Shown piece after piece: positions 44,633-52,335 of a stretch of DNA of 64,000 nt (position 1 is the first letter of the stretch; every line of letters starts with the position of its first letter). The DNA comes from JAXHMB01 sp034521755 (GTDB lineage: Bacteria > Bacteroidota > Rhodothermia > Balneolales > Balneolaceae), in NCBI GenBank assembly GCA_034521755.1, contig JAXHMB010000001.1, forward strand, positions 434,001 through 498,000, written 5' to 3'. Position numbers and translations under genes: made by a program. The notes under the pieces are model-generated. The model was not told the DNA's origin. It saw only the letters and a list, made by a program, of their open reading frames with translations, and searched no databases.

Positions 44633-46129
44633 TTAAGGTGTAAGCCTTCCCATCATTCTTGGGAATGGTATAGTCTCACGTACATGACTGAGTCCGCATA
44701 ACCAGGCGACAGTTCGCTCCAGTCCCAATCCAAAGCCGGAGTGTGGAACTGTTCCGTACTTGCGCAGATCCAGGTACCAACTGAACACATCTTCAGGCAG
44801 ATCATGTTCGGCAATTCGTTCTTTAAGCACGTCCAGACTATCTTCACGCTCACTGCCCCCGATGATCTCTCCGTAGCCTTCAGGAGCCAACACATCTACA
44901 GCCAGCGCCAACTTATCATCGTTCGGATCACGCTTCATATAAAAGGCTTTCACTTCAGCCGGATATCGATGTACTAAAATAGGCGTATCATATTTCATGG
45001 TGAGTATAGTCTCGTCGCTGCCACCAAAATCTGCTCCCCATTCAAAGTTTAGAGCTGATTCTTTCCATGTTGGAATATTTCGAAGGTCTTCTTCAATTTG
45101 ATCAACTCGAGCTGCAATCTCTTTTATACGCTGGTCGATCTGTGCCTTACGCCATTTTTTGGCTGAACCATGTTCTTTTTCAATTTCCTCACGCTCCTGC
45201 TCTAACTCCTCTTTCTCATTTCTACGAGATTCCTCCATCTCGTTCAGCATCTGTGCAGTCTCATCACTTTTGAGTGTCTCAACCGCTTCTGTATAGGATA
45301 TTCTTGGGAAGTCAGCTTCCACTGTCTTCTTAAGTTTTTCCGTATCTCTTTCCAATATTTCAAGTTCTTTGGGGCGGCGTTCGAGCACTCGCTTAACAAT
45401 AAACTTGATAAAATCTTCAGCCAAATCCATGTCCATTTCCAAATCATAGAATGCCATCTCCGGTTCGATCATCCAGAATTCGGTAAGGTGCCGGCGGGTC
45501 TTACTCTTCTCGGCACGGAAGGTTGGTCCAAAAGTATAGATAAGCCCATGCGCCATGGCCATAGCTTCACCATACAGCTGACCGGATTGAGTCAGGTATG
45601 CTTCTTCATCAAAATAGTTTGTTTCAAAAAGATTTGTGGTACCCTCTGCCGCATTACCTGTAAATATAGGCGCATCCATTTGTACAAAGCCACGCTCTTG
45701 AAAGAAGGTATGAATAGCATAAATAATTTCATTTCGTACCCTCATGGCTGCCCATTGTTTCTGACTGCGAAGCCAGAGATGACGGTTTTCCATCAAAAAC
45801 TCTACGCCGTGCTCTTTTGGAGTAATCGGATAATCCTGAGCAACTTGCAGTATCTTAATCTCAGAAACTTGCAGCTCATAACCGCCTACGCTTCGCTCAT
45901 CTTCCACAACTTTACCGGTTACTTCCAAGGAACTTTCCTGTCGGAGAGAATCAGCGGCTTCCCATGTATCTTGGGGAACATCATCTTTTGAAACTACACA
46001 CTGACAGATACCGGAACCATCACGCAGCTCAAGGAAATACAGGTTTTTACTGCTTCTGTAATTATAAACCCACCCTTTTAGGGTTACTTCTTTATCTACA
46101 TGTTTTGAAAGATTATTTATGTAAATCAT
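44633..46129 (-). CDS. asnS: asparaginyl-tRNA synthetase
   Basis: A 498-residue class IIb synthetase. The OB-fold anticodon-binding domain occupies 1-100 (VTLKGWVYNYRSSKN, LELRDGSGICQCVV). The catalytic core has motif 1 near 150 (QMDAPIFTGNAAEG), motif 2 TFRAEKSKTRRHLTEF (203-218) and motif 3 GFGLGLERTVAWL. Residues about 290-355 form an extra, highly charged coiled-coil segment (SRRNEKEELEQEREEIEKEH) inserted between motif 2 and motif 3 regions. The insert keeps the frame and the core remains intact. It would charge tRNA-Asn directly. Confidence 0.92.
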   Translation of the reverse strand: MIYINNLSKHVDKEVTLKGWVYNYRSSKNLYFLELRDGSGICQCVVSKDDVPQDTWEAADSLRQESSLEVTGKVVEDERSVGGYELQVSEIKILQVAQDYPITPKEHGVEFLMENRHLWLRSQKQWAAMRVRNEIIYAIHTFFQERGFVQMDAPIFTGNAAEGTTNLFETNYFDEEAYLTQSGQLYGEAMAMAHGLIYTFGPTFRAEKSKTRRHLTEFWMIEPEMAFYDLEMDMDLAEDFIKFIVKRVLERRPKELEILERDTEKLKKTVEADFPRISYTEAVETLKSDETAQMLNEMEESRRNEKEELEQEREEIEKEHGSAKKWRKAQIDQRIKEIAARVDQIEEDLRNIPTWKESALNFEWGADFGGSDETILTMKYDTPILVHRYPAEVKAFYMKRDPNDDKLALAVDVLAPEGYGEIIGGSEREDSLDVLKERIAEHDLPEDVFSWYLDLRKYGTVPHSGFGLGLERTVAWLCGLSHVRETIPFPRMMGRLTP

Positions 46130-46168
46130 TAATATCTCGTCTGCTTTTCAATAAATTTATATTTAAAT

Positions 46169-46239
46169 GTCATCCTGAGCTTATCTCAAGATCTATAGCT
46201 TAAGATGCTGATCCGCCAGCCCTCGTGGATAGTATGACA
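46169..46239. repeat. dispersed intergenic repeat between asnS and M16 peptidase genes
   Basis: TGTCATCCTGAGC at the left and GTATGACA at the right form weak terminal inverted repeats, and the TCATCCTGAGC core is of the kind seen repeatedly between genes in Bacteroidota-like genomes. I see only one copy of this particular type in the window. No gene is present here. Confidence 0.45.
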
Positions 46240-46247
46240 CGTGCGAG

Positions 46248-47510
46248 TTAGTTTTCTTCTGGTAGTAAAATGGCTTCTGAGAATTTATTTATATCAAAAA
46301 ACTGTTGCGAAAATTTCTGAACTTCATCAGCCTGAACCCCATCAATATTTGCTACCAATTCATCCAATGTAATAAACCGATTATGGTACAATTCGCTTTT
46401 TGCCAAACGTGACATCCGGTTACTCATACTTTCCAAAGAGAGCATAAGTTTTCCTTTAAGCTGTGCCTTAGCTTCCGAAAGCTCTTTCTCTGGAATGAGC
46501 TCATTCTGCAGTTTTTTGAGCTCTTTTTCGATAAGCCTGCGCACATGCTTCACATAATCCTTATCGGTACCCACGTAAATCCCAAATATACCGGTGTCCT
46601 GGTATGACTGATTAAATGTATTGATAGAATAACAATATCCATATTTCTCACGCACATTTTGGTGTAGCCGAGAGCTCATTCCTCCTCCCAGCACCGTGTT
46701 TGCTAACAACAAACGATACTTGTCATCATGATCATAATCTAAAGCCCGCCTACCTAAAATAAGGTGGGTCTGTTCAATATCTTTAGTAAGGGAAATTTGA
46801 GAAGTCTCATATGGGGTCAATTCTTCGCGTTTCTCTTCTTTCTCTTTCGATTCAATATCAGCGAAATAACCGCTAACTAAATCAACAACTTGCTGGTGAT
46901 TTGCATTACCGGCAACTGCCACCAATAGATTCCATGGCTGATATCTTTGATCCATATATTCATACAGATCCTCTCGCTCAAAATTATTAACCGTTTCTTC
47001 AAATCCAATAATGGGTCGGCCTAGCGAATGGTTTTCAAAGACCTTCTTGGAAAACTCTTCATACAGATAATCATTGGGACTATCTTTGTACATCTTCATT
47101 TCTTCGATAACAACTTTCTTTTCTTTTTGAAGCTCTTTATCCGGAAAAGACGGATGTAAAACCATGTCTGAAAGGACATCCAATGCCTTGTCCAGCTTAG
47201 TATTTAGACATCGCGAATAATAGCAGGTGTATTCAGATGAAGTAAATGCATTTAAGAAGCCACCAACTGACTCCATACTCATGGCTATATCAAAAGAAGA
47301 GCGTGATTCTGTACCCTTAAACAGCATATGTTCCAAAAAGTGAGTAATACCGGCCTGCTTGTCAGATTCATTACGGCTGCCTGTTTTTACCCAAATTCCA
47401 ACGGACACACTTTTGACGCTCTCCACCCTTTCGGTCACGATTTTGAGACCGTTGTCGAGCGTGGTTTTTTCCACAAAATCGATTTCTTTTACATTTTGCA
47501 TTGAAGCCAT
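46248..47510 (-). CDS. M16 family zinc peptidase
   Basis: A 420-residue inverzincin. The inverted zinc motif HFLEH is at 57-61 within QAGITHFLEHMLFKGT, and a downstream acidic ligand lies in the helix EKKVVIEEMKMYKDSPNDY. Other family landmarks: SAYTSSEYTCYYSRCL-like (here NAFTSSEYTCYY), and RRALDYDHDDKYRLLLANTVLGGGMSSRL. The last includes the R/Y region that contacts the substrate. It resembles mitochondrial-processing-peptidase-like bacterial proteins such as YmxG. It follows pnp and may be the last gene of the long RNA/translation operon, as is common in Firmicutes and Bacteroidota. Confidence 0.9.
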   Translation of the reverse strand: MASMQNVKEIDFVEKTTLDNGLKIVTERVESVKSVSVGIWVKTGSRNESDKQAGITHFLEHMLFKGTESRSSFDIAMSMESVGGFLNAFTSSEYTCYYSRCLNTKLDKALDVLSDMVLHPSFPDKELQKEKKVVIEEMKMYKDSPNDYLYEEFSKKVFENHSLGRPIIGFEETVNNFEREDLYEYMDQRYQPWNLLVAVAGNANHQQVVDLVSGYFADIESKEKEEKREELTPYETSQISLTKDIEQTHLILGRRALDYDHDDKYRLLLANTVLGGGMSSRLHQNVREKYGYCYSINTFNQSYQDTGIFGIYVGTDKDYVKHVRRLIEKELKKLQNELIPEKELSEAKAQLKGKLMLSLESMSNRMSRLAKSELYHNRFITLDELVANIDGVQADEVQKFSQQFFDINKFSEAILLPEEN

Positions 47511-47603
47511 AAAGAATAGTAAATGTTACATAAAAAACGCCATCCTGAATAATCAAGATGGCGCGAAATATACAAAGCTTAAAACGTTTGTTGCAATGCT
47601 TTC

Positions 47604-49739
47604 TTACTCTTCTTCGTCGTTGCCATTGATAAGAGCTTTACGGGAGAGTCGAAGTTTTCCGCCATGTTCAACTTTCAGCAGTTTAACTTCAATTTCATCT
47701 CCCACAGAAAGCACATCACTCACGTTTTTCACGTGGTCGTGACTAATTTCTGAAACGTGAAGCAAGCCATCTTTTCCGGGTACAATCTCAACGAATGCAC
47801 CGTACTCTTTAATAGCTTTTACAACGCCCTGGTAAGTTGCGCCTTCATCAAGCTGACCAACAATACCCTGGATTCGTTTCTTAGCTTCTTCAGCTTTGGC
47901 AAGATCATTTGCTGTAATAGTGATTTTACCCTTACCGGTATCATCATCCTCTTCAACCCAGATTTCTGTATCGGTTTCTTTCTGAAGAGTCTGAATAACT
48001 TTACCGCCCGGTCCAATTACTGCACCAATTTGGTCTCCATCAATCGTCATGTTGATAAATTGCGGAGCAAATTCTGAGATAGCATCTCTTGGTGTTGAAA
48101 TGTTTTCAGCCATTTTTCCAAGAATATGCATACGTCCCTGGTGTGCCTGTTCAAGTGCTTCTTCAAGTACTTCAAAAGAAATGCCCTGAACTTTCATGTC
48201 CATCTGGCAAGCAGTAATACCGTCAGCGCTACCGGCTGTTTTGAAATCCATGTCTCCCATAAAGTCTTCTTCACCACGAATATCAGAAAGAACCACGTGG
48301 TTGTCTTCACCTACAATCATACCCATTGCAATACCTGCAACCGGTTTTTTGAGGGGAACACCGGCATCCATCAGCGCCATTGAGCCGCCACAAACGGAGG
48401 CCATGGATGACGAACCGTTGGATTCTGTGATATCAGATATTACACGAATTACGTATCCAAATTCTTCAAAAGAAGGCATCAGTTTTCTGATAGCTCGTTC
48501 TGCAAGGTGCCCATGACCAATTTCACGTCGGCCTGGACCTCTCATAAATCCGGCTTCACCCACACAGTATGGCGGGAAGTTATAATGCAGGAAGAAGTTC
48601 TTATCTTCTTCAACAAGCAGAGTATCTACCGCCTGTGCATCTTTTTTAGTTCCAAGTGTTACAGAAACCAAGGCCTGCGTTTCACCTCGTGTAAAGATGG
48701 CAGAACCGTGAGTTCTGGCCAGGTAACCGGTTTGTGTCCAAATATCTCGGATGTCTCCAGGAGAACGACCGTCAATACGACGCTTTTTCTCAAGAATCAG
48801 ATTGCGAAGTTCTTCCGTTTCAATATCGCTGATGATTTCTTTGATGGTTCCGCCTTCTTCTTCGTACTCTTCCATTTCCGTCAGTTCTTCAACTACGGAG
48901 TCTTTAATTTCTTTCAGCTTTTCGCTGTATTCTTCTTTACCAAGTCCAATGCTTACCAAATCACGAACCTGTGATTCCGCTTTTTCATGTACTTTGGCTT
49001 TCAGATCTTCATCAACAGGTTCCTTTTCGTAAACGCGTTTTTCCTTGCCGTACTCTTCGCGGAGTTCTTCCTGAAATTCACACAGTTTGACAATTGCCTT
49101 ATGTGCTTCTTTGATGGCTTCGAGCATTTCTTTTTCAGAAATCTCGTCCATTTCACCTTCCATCATCAGTACGCTTTCAGCAGTACCTCCAACAATCATG
49201 TCAATGTCACTATTCTCCAGTTCAGAAATAGTTGGGTTGATGATAAATTCACCGTCAATCCGTCCGACACGAACCTCTGCAGAGGGGCCTTCAAAAGGTG
49301 CATCAGAAATATGCAATGCAGCAGATGCTCCAAAACCGCCCAACACATCTCCATCGTGCTCCCCGTCAGAAGACAGCACAGAACAAATAACTTGTGTGTC
49401 ACAGCGGTATCCCTTTGGGAATAGTGGCCTTAGTGTTCTGTCAATTAAACGACTGGATAAAATTTCTTTTTCAGAAGGACGACCCTCTCTTTTAACAAAT
49501 CCACCGGGAAACTTACCGCCGGCAGAGAAGCTTTCGCGAAGGTCAACTGTTAATGGGAAAAAATTTTGTCCCGGATTTGGTTCTTTAGCGCTAACAGCTG
49601 TACAAAGCACCATGGTATCACCCATACGTACGGTTACACAACCATCGGCCTGTTTTGCTATACGTCCTGTTTCTACTGATAATGTTTTACCGGGTGCAAA
49701 TTCTACGCTTTTAAATTCTTCTTTCATCTTATTTACCAA
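47604..49739 (-). CDS. pnp: polyribonucleotide nucleotidyltransferase
   Basis: A 711-residue PNPase with two RNase PH domains (VTVRMGDTMVLCTAV at the start; GETQALVSVTLGTKKDAQ in the second), an all-helical linker, a KH domain (AVIGPGGKVIQTLQKET) and an S1 domain (YQGVVKAIKEYGAFVEIV). Catalytic-core residues near DIMCGG-like sequence appear as MASVCGGSMALMDAGVPLKKPVAG. It degrades RNA 3' to 5' using phosphate, and polymerises in reverse. Met5 at 49727 is an alternative start. Gene order rpsO-pnp is conserved. Confidence 0.95.
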   Translation of the reverse strand: MVNKMKEEFKSVEFAPGKTLSVETGRIAKQADGCVTVRMGDTMVLCTAVSAKEPNPGQNFFPLTVDLRESFSAGGKFPGGFVKREGRPSEKEILSSRLIDRTLRPLFPKGYRCDTQVICSVLSSDGEHDGDVLGGFGASAALHISDAPFEGPSAEVRVGRIDGEFIINPTISELENSDIDMIVGGTAESVLMMEGEMDEISEKEMLEAIKEAHKAIVKLCEFQEELREEYGKEKRVYEKEPVDEDLKAKVHEKAESQVRDLVSIGLGKEEYSEKLKEIKDSVVEELTEMEEYEEEGGTIKEIISDIETEELRNLILEKKRRIDGRSPGDIRDIWTQTGYLARTHGSAIFTRGETQALVSVTLGTKKDAQAVDTLLVEEDKNFFLHYNFPPYCVGEAGFMRGPGRREIGHGHLAERAIRKLMPSFEEFGYVIRVISDITESNGSSSMASVCGGSMALMDAGVPLKKPVAGIAMGMIVGEDNHVVLSDIRGEEDFMGDMDFKTAGSADGITACQMDMKVQGISFEVLEEALEQAHQGRMHILGKMAENISTPRDAISEFAPQFINMTIDGDQIGAVIGPGGKVIQTLQKETDTEIWVEEDDDTGKGKITITANDLAKAEEAKKRIQGIVGQLDEGATYQGVVKAIKEYGAFVEIVPGKDGLLHVSEISHDHVKNVSDVLSVGDEIEVKLLKVEHGGKLRLSRKALINGNDEEE

Positions 49740-49849
49740 TAATTCTATTCGAGTTAATTTCTGTCTTGTTGTCTAAAATCTCTGTTTTTCGGATTCTTTG
49801 GAAGGCAATAGCTTCTCAATATTTGGGAATGCTATTTTTTTACCTCTAT

Positions 49850-49882
49850 AAAAAAAGCACGCATTTTGAGCGTGCTTTTAAT
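49850..49882 (-). terminator. hairpin between rpsO and pnp
   Basis: On the minus strand, AAAAGCACGC and GCGTGCTTTT form a ten-pair stem around a seven-base loop, followed by more T residues. It lies four bases after the rpsO stop. In E. coli this junction is also a terminator/RNase III site, so partial termination before pnp is likely. Confidence 0.85.
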
Positions 49883-49886
49883 AACA

Positions 49887-50156
49887 TTACTTCCGTATTC
49901 CAAGATCGCTAATAAGCTCGCGATACTTTTCAATATCATTTTTCTTAAGATAGTTGAGCAAGCGGCGACGCTTACCTACCATTTGCAGCAGTCCTCTTCG
50001 GGAAGCATGATCCTGACCGTTTTCTTGAAGATGATCAGTCAGATCTTTAATACGTGCTGTAAAAATAGCAATCTGTGCTTCAGTAGATCCTGTATTCTCT
50101 TCAGATCCACCATACTTTTTTACAATTTCTTCTTTCTTTTCTTTAGTTATCGCCAT
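49887..50156 (-). CDS. rpsO: 30S ribosomal protein S15
   Basis: An 89-residue, full-length S15. Signature elements are GSTEAQIAIFTARIKDLTDHL, followed by HASRRGLLQMVGKRRRLLNYL, and YRELISDLGIRK at the end. It binds 16S rRNA helices in the central domain of the small subunit. Start choice is supported by length and by ITKEKKEEIVKKYG, the usual N-terminus. Confidence 0.97.
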   Translation of the reverse strand: MAITKEKKEEIVKKYGGSEENTGSTEAQIAIFTARIKDLTDHLQENGQDHASRRGLLQMVGKRRRLLNYLKKNDIEKYRELISDLGIRK

Positions 50157-50253
50157 GTGTGAGTTTATATATTTTCTTTACGTCTAAAAACACGTTTTTC
50201 ATTATAATTCTAGCGTGCAAAGATAAGCTTAAATGTCAACCTTTGCAATATTT

Positions 50254-51189
50254 TTAATGCTCTCCCAGTATTCTCAAAGCCATTTCTTTATCGTTTTTCA
50301 GTTGGGCTTTCAGCTGTTCAATTCCTTCAAACTTTTGCTCATCCCTAATACGGCTCAAAAAACGAACTTGTACTTCTTTCCCATATATGTCACTGTCAAA
50401 CTTAAATAAATGAACCTCCAGGACCTCTTCCTCTCCTTCAAAAGTAGGCCTGTGGCCAATATTCATCATTCCGCCATACCAATTTTCTTCAAAACGAACC
50501 CGAACAGCATAAACTCCTTTTTTGGGTATAATTTTGCGGTGATCCTGCGGCCTTATGTTTGCTGTTGGAAATCCAATTTTTTTGCCACGCTTATCACCAT
50601 GAACCACAACGCCATTCAAGCGGTACGGACGCTGCAAAAATTCAGCTGCCTGTTCTACATCCCCCTTTTCACTAATAGCTTTTCGGACCGCTGTGCTGCT
50701 TACAGTTTGGGCTCCTACTTCCTGCTTGGAAACCACATATACTTCAAAACCAAGATCTTCTCCAATTTCTTTAACCGTATCAATGCCCCCCTCCCGATCT
50801 TTACCAAAATGATGGTCATAGCCAATCACAAACTCTGAAACACCAATCTTGTCATAAATGATATCTCTGATAAATTCTTCAGAGCTCAACAGAGAAAAGT
50901 CCCGATCAAAAGGAATCACTACCATAAGATTGACACCAAGCTCTTCCAGTATTTCACAACGTTCCGGTAATGAGGTGAGCAACTTAATGCCGTCATCACC
51001 CGGATCAATGATTTCTCTGGGATGAGGATCAAAAGTCACAATTACACTTCGGGCATTACGCTTCTCAGCTTTTTGCAACACGGTATCTATAAGTACTCTG
51101 TGTCCGGCATGCACACCATCAAAAGTACCAACGGTAACAACTGAGTTGGGATCGTATGTTACATCTTCCAGGTAAACAAGTTGGGCCAT
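50254..51189 (-). CDS. ribF: bifunctional riboflavin kinase / FAD synthetase
   Basis: A 311-residue two-domain enzyme. The N-terminal FMN adenylyltransferase domain has VTVGTFDGVHAGH (18-30) with the nucleotidyltransferase HxGH, and FVIGYDHHFGKDREG. The C-terminal riboflavin kinase domain has GVVVHGDKRGKKIGFPTANI and GMMNIGHRPTF. It converts riboflavin to FMN and then FAD. Position between truB and rpsO is the usual one in this operon. Confidence 0.95.
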   Translation of the reverse strand: MAQLVYLEDVTYDPNSVVTVGTFDGVHAGHRVLIDTVLQKAEKRNARSVIVTFDPHPREIIDPGDDGIKLLTSLPERCEILEELGVNLMVVIPFDRDFSLLSSEEFIRDIIYDKIGVSEFVIGYDHHFGKDREGGIDTVKEIGEDLGFEVYVVSKQEVGAQTVSSTAVRKAISEKGDVEQAAEFLQRPYRLNGVVVHGDKRGKKIGFPTANIRPQDHRKIIPKKGVYAVRVRFEENWYGGMMNIGHRPTFEGEEEVLEVHLFKFDSDIYGKEVQVRFLSRIRDEQKFEGIEQLKAQLKNDKEMALRILGEH

Positions 51190-51203
51190 AATACTACCCT
51201 TAA

Positions 51204-51935
51204 TTACGGGTTAAATATTTCATCAAGATCATCAATGCTGAATGCCTGATCGTTCTTAAAATCACCAATGGATGTACGTTCCAAAGCTGTTAAATGAGCA
51301 AGTGAATCAACTGCTTTACCTAAATCATACGCGATAGTTCGAATATACGTCCCTTTACTGCACTTAACATATAACTTGAGTTTAGGATTGGAAAAAGAAA
51401 GTATCTTGGAGTCATAAATGATTACTTGTCTTGGTGTCCGCTCTACTTCTTTACCTTTTCGGGCCAACTTATAAAGAGGTGTTCCTTTATGTTTTAAAGC
51501 TGAATACATAGGCGGAACCTGGATAATTTGTCCCGTAAACCGATCATCAAGAGCTTCCTGAATCATTTCTTCAGTAATATGATCCACTTCGGCTGTTTCC
51601 TCAACTTCTGTCTCGGCATCGTGACTAGGCGTTGCCCCTCCAAATGTTACTTCTCCTATATATTCTTTGGGCTGAGACTGTATCTGTGAGATACTTTTCG
51701 TGCCTTTGCCACAGCAGGCAACAAGCAAACCTGTTGCCATTGGATCAAGGGTTCCTGCATGGCCAATTTTACGAAGATCTACACATTTTCTTAGATATTT
51801 GACCACATCAAAGCTGCTCCACAATTTGGGCTTGTCAATCAGAAAGGCTGCTCCCGAAGCAAAATCAAAGGAAGTATCAGGAATATTCTGTTTAGAAAAT
51901 ACCGGAAGGTCTTCGAGAGGGATGGCTCTGGCCAT
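51204..51935 (-). CDS. truB: tRNA pseudouridine(55) synthase
   Basis: A 243-residue enzyme. The active-site segment RKIGHAGTLDPMATGLL carries the catalytic Asp64, with the KPKLWSSFDVV strand before it. Further conserved elements are SQPKEYIGEVTFGGATPSHDAE and GTYIRTIAYDLG. The C-terminal PUA domain is short or absent. It makes pseudouridine at position 55 of the T-arm in tRNAs. It starts eight bases after the rbfA stop. Confidence 0.95.
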   Translation of the reverse strand: MARAIPLEDLPVFSKQNIPDTSFDFASGAAFLIDKPKLWSSFDVVKYLRKCVDLRKIGHAGTLDPMATGLLVACCGKGTKSISQIQSQPKEYIGEVTFGGATPSHDAETEVEETAEVDHITEEMIQEALDDRFTGQIIQVPPMYSALKHKGTPLYKLARKGKEVERTPRQVIIYDSKILSFSNPKLKLYVKCSKGTYIRTIAYDLGKAVDSLAHLTALERTSIGDFKNDQAFSIDDLDEIFNP

Positions 51936-51943
51936 AAGGAGAC

Positions 51944-52318
51944 TTATTCTTCTTCGCTGTTGTGACGCTGCTCGCGTTCCCGGCGAATCTTCTGGAAAAG
52001 GTCCTCCATCTTTTCGACATGTTCGGCACTGTTATCCTGGTTGAAATGCAACTCGGGAATGCGTCGAACCTGATGGCGAATCTTTGATGCCAACTCTTTG
52101 CGAATAGCAGTAACATGTTCCTGGAGGTTGGCGAATATCGCTTCTTCATCCTTGCCGGGTGCCATGATGCTCAGAAACACTTTTGCATTCATCAGGTCAG
52201 GCGTCACTTCTACCTGGGTAACCGTGATAAAAGAGCCGCTTTGCTGGTAGCTCTTTTGAATAATGTTTCCAAGATCACGTTGAATAACAGCGGCAAGCCG
52301 CTCTGTTCTAATACTCAT
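51944..52318 (-). CDS. rbfA: ribosome-binding factor A
   Basis: A 124-residue KH-fold protein with the family pattern: IRTERLAAVIQRDLGNIIQ, ITVTQVEVTPDLMNAKVFLSI, and RHQVRRIPELHFNQDNSAEHVEKM. It binds the 30S subunit during 16S rRNA 5' end maturation. It lies between infB and truB in the usual order, with 17 bases separating it from infB. Confidence 0.93.
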   Translation of the reverse strand: MSIRTERLAAVIQRDLGNIIQKSYQQSGSFITVTQVEVTPDLMNAKVFLSIMAPGKDEEAIFANLQEHVTAIRKELASKIRHQVRRIPELHFNQDNSAEHVEKMEDLFQKIRREREQRHNSEEE

Positions 52319-52335
52319 AATAAGACGTGTTCAGA

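Noticed and set aside
47757..49776. Several plus-strand frames of 70-230 residues opposite pnp
   Set aside because: They mirror strongly coding minus-strand pnp, lack recognisable domains and have atypical composition.
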